Source: Coffea arabica (lineage: Eukaryota; Streptophyta; Magnoliopsida; Gentianales; Rubiaceae). From it: DNA of 64,000 nucleotides. Under the pieces are notes generated by a model. It was given only the letters and a program-made list of their open reading frames with translations, made no database searches and was not told the DNA's origin. A program made the position numbers and the translations under genes. Of the stretch, positions 58,872 through 64,000 are shown one piece after another; the stretch's first letter is position 1; the number at the start of each line of letters is the position of its first letter. The stretch spans positions 13,351,638 to 13,415,637 of the forward strand of contig NC_092314.1 in the NCBI RefSeq assembly GCF_036785885.1. The letters run 5' to 3'.

Positions 58872-59990
58872 TAATTCTCTGCTGATTTTATGAAATTTCA
58901 GAGATTCACTTATGGTCAAGCCTTTGGGGTATTAATTAGAAGAAATATGGCCATATTCTTGAGTGTGAATTTTGTACAGGATTTTAGCTCAACTTGTTGC
59001 TTGTCTAGAAAACGGCCACCAATAATTTCAGGGATCGACTTATGTTCAAGTCTTTGAGGTATTGGAAGATGAAAATATGGCCTACAGGTCACAAAAAGAA
59101 GGTTAACGTAGTATTAGTATAAAGACACTGTCAAACACGGACCCCAGAGGTGGACCTGAATTTCGTTTGGATTGCATTGTCAAACACAAAAAGAAGGTTA
59201 ACGTAGTATTTGTGAACACGGATTGCATTTTGATATACGTAAGGTAAAAAGATGATTGGGAATGTATTCACAGAAAACGTGATTTGGAAAATTGCTGTCC
59301 AAACCAGACCGTTCAAAAATAAACTAAGAAACTATCAAAACTTGACTGGACTCAAGAAGATGCATCCATCAAACTGTAGAAACTTGTGCATTCAAAATAG
59401 CCAAGATGGTTACAAATTGAAATTGAAGAAAGAGAAAAGAACATGTTGGATGTCAAACATAGCCACCAACCGGCTTTGTTTGGCAGACAAGTTTTTTTAT
59501 CAAGTTTGTTTGCTACAAGTTTTTTAAAAAATTTAGTTACAATAATCTCAAAAAACTTCTCAAAATTTTTAAACTATACACTTCAAAATATTAAAAAAAA
59601 AAACACTTCAAAATTTTTTTAAAAAACTTTTATAGTAAACTACAGTAAAATTTTAGACAAACACCCAAAAAACTTGCTTACCAAACAGGGCGGTTCTACG
59701 GTGTAAAGACATGGTAACAATTTATAACCACAAAGAACTTGTACAATTCTATAATAGTGAACGCATGGATTATATCAGAGTTAAGAGGCAGTATTTGAAC
59801 TCTAATTTTAAATTTTTTGCTTGTTGGAAAACCCCAGATTGTCAAAATATTAGGGACGATTGTCAACTACAAATTTGCATAATCTTGGCCACAAAATACA
59901 GATGTTTAATCCAATGTTGAAAAAATAAATCTGGACTGTCCTATTGAATTGATTGAACTATTGACTAGGTTATATTTTGAGTTGGTTATA
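58872..59990. other. Upstream region of CslG-C, no gene seen
   Basis: About 58872-59130 closely matches the DNA upstream of CslG-B. The rest aligns in pieces with 31.4-32.1 kb. ORFs here are short and without recognisable sequence. Core promoter elements could not be placed with confidence. Confidence 0.5.
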
Positions 59991-59997
59991 ACTAAAA

Positions 59998-61212
59998 GGA
60001 AAATATGCTAAATTAGTCCCTGACATTTTGAGAAAAAAACTTTTTTGTCTCTTACATTTAAAATCAACCACAATAGTTCCTTAGATATAAAAATGTCCGC
60101 CTAATTGGTTCCAAAGGTCATTTTTGCTCACTTCTCTGATCAAAAAGTGCACACCTCTCTCACACGAACATAATTTTAAGGACAAAAATGAAAATATACT
60201 TCGTTTCCTCTTTTTTTTTTTTGAAAAAAACAAAAGAAGAAGAAGAAAATGCAAACCACCAAACCCTTTCTTCTCCTCTTTCCCCCATTTTTTCAACTAC
60301 CAAAACCCTAATTGTAAGCCATCAAGCCCCTAATCAAAGAAGAAAATTTTATTATGGTCACCTACAAATAGTAGAAGAAGAGTAAGAAAAGATATCTAAA
60401 CCATTTAAAAGTACGATAGAAGTAAACAATGATTGACATCATTGTAGCAAAGAGCCCATAATTATGACTTTCTTGAAGACTTGCAAATTCGGGAGGGAGA
60501 TTCTATGGCTACCCAATCTATGAAGTAAGTCTGAGCACATTTCATTTTGGTTGTCTTGGAAAAAATTGGTTCTTAATTTGGAGGTGAAAATTGGGTGTTA
60601 ATATGTGATGCTCTTGCATTTTAGGTGAATTATGCTTGTTGCTATTTCAAGTAGTATGATCCCCCAATGTGCAGTAGATCGGTATCAATAATACTTGGCT
60701 TGTTAAAGACTATCAATTGGCTGGAAATTGAGCAAGAAAGAAGAATTTGAAAAGAAAAATTACTTTGGACTGCTTTGATTATTTCTTGAATGTGCATTTT
60801 GCTGATTATGTTGAATAAGAATTCAATTGTAGTCTAAAGAGAAAACGGAGCATATAATGTAAAAGCGATATGATCTTTTTAACTTAGTCACAAACGTTGT
60901 TGTCGGCATGATATTGAAGAATGAAAAAGTTAAAATCTCCCTTGTTTAATTGAGATTTATATTTAAGGTTTTGGTAGCTTATGTGTTTCTTAAAATCTCC
61001 GGTGTCAGTGTATTTTCATTTTTGCCCTTGAAATTATGGGTATGGGAGAGAGGCATGCACTTTTTGCCCAGAAAAAATGAGCGAAAATGAGTTTTGGGAC
61101 CAATTAGGTGGATTTTTTTTTATATCTAAGAGACTATTGTGATTGATTTTAAATCTGAGAGACTAAAAATTTTGTTTTTGAAAATATAAGTAACCAATTT
61201 GACAAATTTTCC
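59998..61212. mobile_element. Mutator-like element (1.2 kb), R2 only, with a captured fragment
   Basis: Imperfect inverted ends of about 150 bp: the left starts GGAAAATATGCTAAATTAGT, the right (other strand) GGAAAATTTGTCAAATTGGT, and both continue with 'aaaatcaa(c/t)cacaatagt'. The 9 bp flanks taactaaaa (59989-59997) and taactaaag (61213-61221) match at 8 of 9. R1 has the empty site near 32115-32125. Near 60450-60520 two frames give SPIIMTFLKT and then NSGGRFYGYP, which resembles a GRF zinc finger (GRRFYGC) with a frameshift. This suggests a Pack-MULE-like capture, which is inference. Confidence 0.7.
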
Positions 61213-61257
61213 TAACTAAAGTATAGAAGAGTCAAAGAAGAGTTGTAAATTTTAAAA

Positions 61258-62676
61258 GGGAAAATTGCAGAAACCTCCATTGAGGTTTCTGACACTTGCA
61301 CTCACATCCCTTGTGGTTTAAAAAATTGCACTCACCTCTCCTGAACTTACTGATTCTTTGCATATTTAGTCCAGGCGATTAAAATATTATTTTAGGGAGT
61401 GAAATGAGAAATTTGTGCCAGATTTGCCCTTTATGCTACATGTCAAGTAGTATTAGCAAAGGAATGACAAAGTACTATAAATCAATTAACAATTAATAAA
61501 CTTTAAGGGGTATAGTTTATGAACAAATAAGCATTACCTATTCAAAGTACCAGATCTTTATAGGTAATTTACTTTCAAACATTTAATTTATGATAAATAC
61601 ATCAATGTTTGTAAGTAAAATTCAAAAAGTGTTGCAGTAATATATTTACAAAAAGAAAATCGATAGGTTATATATTTAATATAAATTAAATATTTAAAAA
61701 AAAAAAAAAAAAGAAATGGCCCATAAAATATTAATTCTTTATAGCTTTCGTCCATTACGTGAACAAAGTATTGCCTCTTTATGGGCATTTTATTTTGAAT
61801 CATTTAACTTAAGTTAAATACATAAATATTTGTAACTAAAATTGAAAAAGTGTTACACTAATATTTTTATGAAAGGAAAACTGATAGGTTTTGTATTTAA
61901 CAAAAATTAAATATGTGACAGTAAATACAAATTTAAATAGAGGTTTCAGATTTTGAGGCCACATCACGTGAATAGAGGTAAAATACAAACCTTTTTTTAA
62001 ATTTAAATTGCCTGATAGAGATTTTGAGGCCATATCACGTGAATAAAGGTAAAGTACAAATTTTTTTTAAAATTTAAATTGCCTGATAGAGGTATCAAAT
62101 TTAAATTTGTATTTACTTTCACAAATTTAATTTTTGTTAAATACAAAACCTACCAGACCCATAAAGAGCCGATACTTTATTCATGTAATGGAGGAAAGCC
62201 ATAAAGAATTAATACTTATGGGCTATTTCTTTTTTTAAAAATATTTAATTTATATTAAATATATGACCTATTGGTTTCATTTTTGTAAGAATATTATTAT
62301 AACACTTTTTGAATTTTACTTACAAACATTGATGTATTTATCATAAATTAAATGTTTGAAATTAAAATGCCCATAAAAAGTTGGTACTTTGAATAGGCAA
62401 TACCTACTTACCCATAAACCATACCCCTTAAAATTTATTAATTATTAATTGATTTGTAGTACTTTGTTATTCCTTTGCTAATACTACTTGGCATGTAGCA
62501 CAAAGGGCAAATCTGGCACAAATTTCTCATTTCACTCCCTAAAACAATATTTTAATCGCTTGGACTGAATATGCAAAGAATCAGTAAGTTCAGGGGAGGT
62601 AAGTGCAATTTTTTAAATCACAGGGAATGTGAGTGCAGGTGTCAGAAATCTCAGAGGAGGTTTCTGCAATTTTTCC
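61258..62676. mobile_element. Foldback element (1.42 kb) with arms of about 700 bp, R2 only
   Basis: The left arm (61258 to about 61960) is the inverted complement of the right arm (about 61990-62676): the ends read GGGAAAATTGCAGAAACCTC and GGAAAAATTGCAGAAACCTC. A perfect 9 bp duplication attttaaaa flanks it (61249-61257 and 62677-62685), as for Mutator-type elements. The centre has a diverged tandem repeat of about 75 bp containing 'ttttgaggcca(c/t)atcacgtgaat'. R1 lacks it. The arms are AT-rich and noncoding. Confidence 0.88.
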
Positions 62677-63299
62677 ATTTTAAAAACTAGTAAAATCGTC
62701 CGATTTGAGCAACGAACCGTTGAACCAGATGTTTAAACCATCTCGATTCTTAGCTTATTTGAAAAAACATTGCCCCACCCTGACATCGTCTGAAAAGCGA
62801 CACCATTGGCGCTTACCGGCCTTTTTAATGCAATGCCTACTGTGCCTACTAGCTATTAAATCTTCTCTTCTTTAGCTACCCAATGTTGTGTAATAGTTTA
62901 GTTTTGTGTCGTCTAATCTTTTAAAAATTGTAGTTTAACTCTAAATTGTTTAAAAATTTCAAAATTTCGTTCTAAATTTCATACCTTCTATCAACTAGAC
63001 TATTTTAAAAATTAAACTATCCACATTGCAGCTTACTTTTATGCAATTTTTCATTTCTTATTCATAAATTCATGAGTAATTTTATTTTTGTATAATTGAA
63101 ATTTCATGATTTATCAAAGTTAGTTTTTTTTCGTTTTCTTTGTTTAGTGCGTATGTTTGTTACCATCTAGTTTTCTCCTAAGCTCTTGAATGTGTTGTGA
63201 TTGCAAAAATATATTTATTTAGTTGATATTGTATTACTATTTCAACTTTTAAGTTATTATCATCAATAATGAACAAAATACTCTAATCTCACCCATTGA

Positions 63300-63525
63300 T
63301 TAACTAAGTATGGATTTACAAGATTCATTTGATTGGTCAATATGATAATACAAATAACATATTAATTATTAGGACATCACGGTCAATAGCACTTCAAAAA
63401 TAACTAACCAAACAATTGAACCAATAATCCTTGACTTAATACAATTTTTTATTTAATGAATGATTTGGGTTTTAAAACCTTAGTTTAATTCTATATTAAC
63501 TCTTCACACATGTTAACAAGTGATT
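63300..63525. repeat. R2 copy of the direct-repeat unit at 32870-33085
   Basis: It shares 'atggatttacaagattcat', 'acaaataacatattaat' and 'gggttttaaaacctt' with the R1 units. A T-rich run follows at about 63524-63540. Confidence 0.6.
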
Positions 63526-63624
63526 TTTTTTTTTTTTTTTGAAAGTAACTAATATACACTCACACAGAATTAATATTACATGGTCCTGGTGGAAACAGCC
63601 AAGTCGTGTACTCTATCTACAAAT

Positions 63625-63850
63625 ATTCTATCGACTTTAACAATATAAAGCTTATAAAGGAAAGAAGATAACATGATCATGTCCTTCAAAATAGAGACAA
63701 CTGCCAAAGGAGCGGCTGGAATATTAACGCAGTACAGCAGAAGTAGAAGACAACCTGTAGCAACGATGAAAACAGATGCATAATTGGGCTATGCAAAGGA
63801 TCATAGCTAGCTAAGTGCACTCAGACATGCTTGAGCCTCTATCTGAAATG
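63625..63850 (-). pseudogene. RNase H-like remnant, R2 copy
   Basis: It matches the R1 remnant at 33790-34020 ('ggaaagaagataacatgat', 'caaaggagcggctggaata'). Here there is no hAT element beside it. Frames are broken. Confidence 0.4.
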
Positions 63851-63867
63851 ATGATAAAGCACAATTT

Positions 63868-64000
63868 TTTTTTTTGTCATAACGATAATATTTCTATAAC
63901 TTAATTTATCCTATTCTACGAGGAAGAGATTAAAGAAATTGTGTAAGAGGTTAACAGGTATACAGATTTGACTAGATAAAAGAAATGTATTGACGCCTCC
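63868..64000 (-). mobile_element. Possible SINE 3' end, cut by the window edge
   Basis: A T run on plus followed by 'gtcataacgataatatttct' and 'cctattctacgaggaag' resembles the 3' end of the minus-strand SINE at 28420-28605. The head would lie beyond the window. Confidence 0.35.

Larger units (their letters stand above)
46321..63860. repeat. Segmental duplication, block R2 (matches 18342-34150)
   Basis: Same order and orientation as block R1. It is longer, chiefly because of private insertions at 53039-53649, 57079-57866, 59998-61212 and 61258-62676. It lacks the R1-only insertions at 27.2-28.9 kb, 29442-29645, 31481-31660 and 33190-33773. Confidence 0.85.

Noticed and set aside
61588..62033. 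Minus-strand ORFs of 65-71 codons with similar sequence
   Set aside because: They are translations of the foldback arms and central tandem repeat, with poly-Phe from T runs.

Overview
The window is nuclear DNA of a flowering plant, most likely a eudicot. It is AT-rich, its genes are split by GT-AG introns, and it is packed with plant transposons: a Helitron, Ty3-gypsy elements, hAT- and Mutator-type MITEs, tRNA-derived SINEs and LINE remnants. I do not assign a species.

The host genes are a minus-strand array of cellulose synthase-like glycosyltransferases of the CslG (CslM-like) group. Copy A (1436-4345) shows only exons 1-2; the rest lies beyond the left edge or is lost. Copies B (22464-31183) and C (50490-58871) each assemble into seven exons and an open 734-codon reading frame, with the DDG, DCD, ED and QxxRW residues of GT2 processive glycosyltransferases. 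B and C sit in a segmental duplication: about 18.34-34.15 kb (block R1) matches about 46.32-63.86 kb (block R2), including a shared 3' flank with MITEs, a duplicated unknown pseudogene and shared upstream DNA. Exons 5-7 and their introns are almost identical between B and C, while adjoining exon 4 differs at about 4.6 percent of sites. This points to a recent gene conversion tract.

Between A and the B block is a 13.7 kb Helitron (4600-18341, minus orientation) with both termini recognisable. It carries a Rep-helicase gene with one in-frame stop, a replication protein A large-subunit-like gene, and a third gene with two B3-like DNA-binding domains. Its 5' part holds two direct repeats of about 1.2 kb.

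The spacer between blocks (34.2-46.3 kb) holds an LRR-receptor gene fragment, a decayed minus-strand gypsy pol fragment, and a plus-strand gypsy element with 5' LTR, gag and pol up to RNase H but no integrase or 3' LTR. A near-perfect 310 bp palindrome built from a tRNA-like SINE sits in that LTR. Several insertions in R1 or R2 have a matching empty site in the other copy, so insertions can be ordered relative to the duplication. The right end (59.99-62.68 kb) carries two Mutator-like insertions found only in R2, one of them a 1.4 kb foldback element.

Exon boundaries were placed by eye from conserved protein sequence and GT/AG sites. Percent differences are hand counts.
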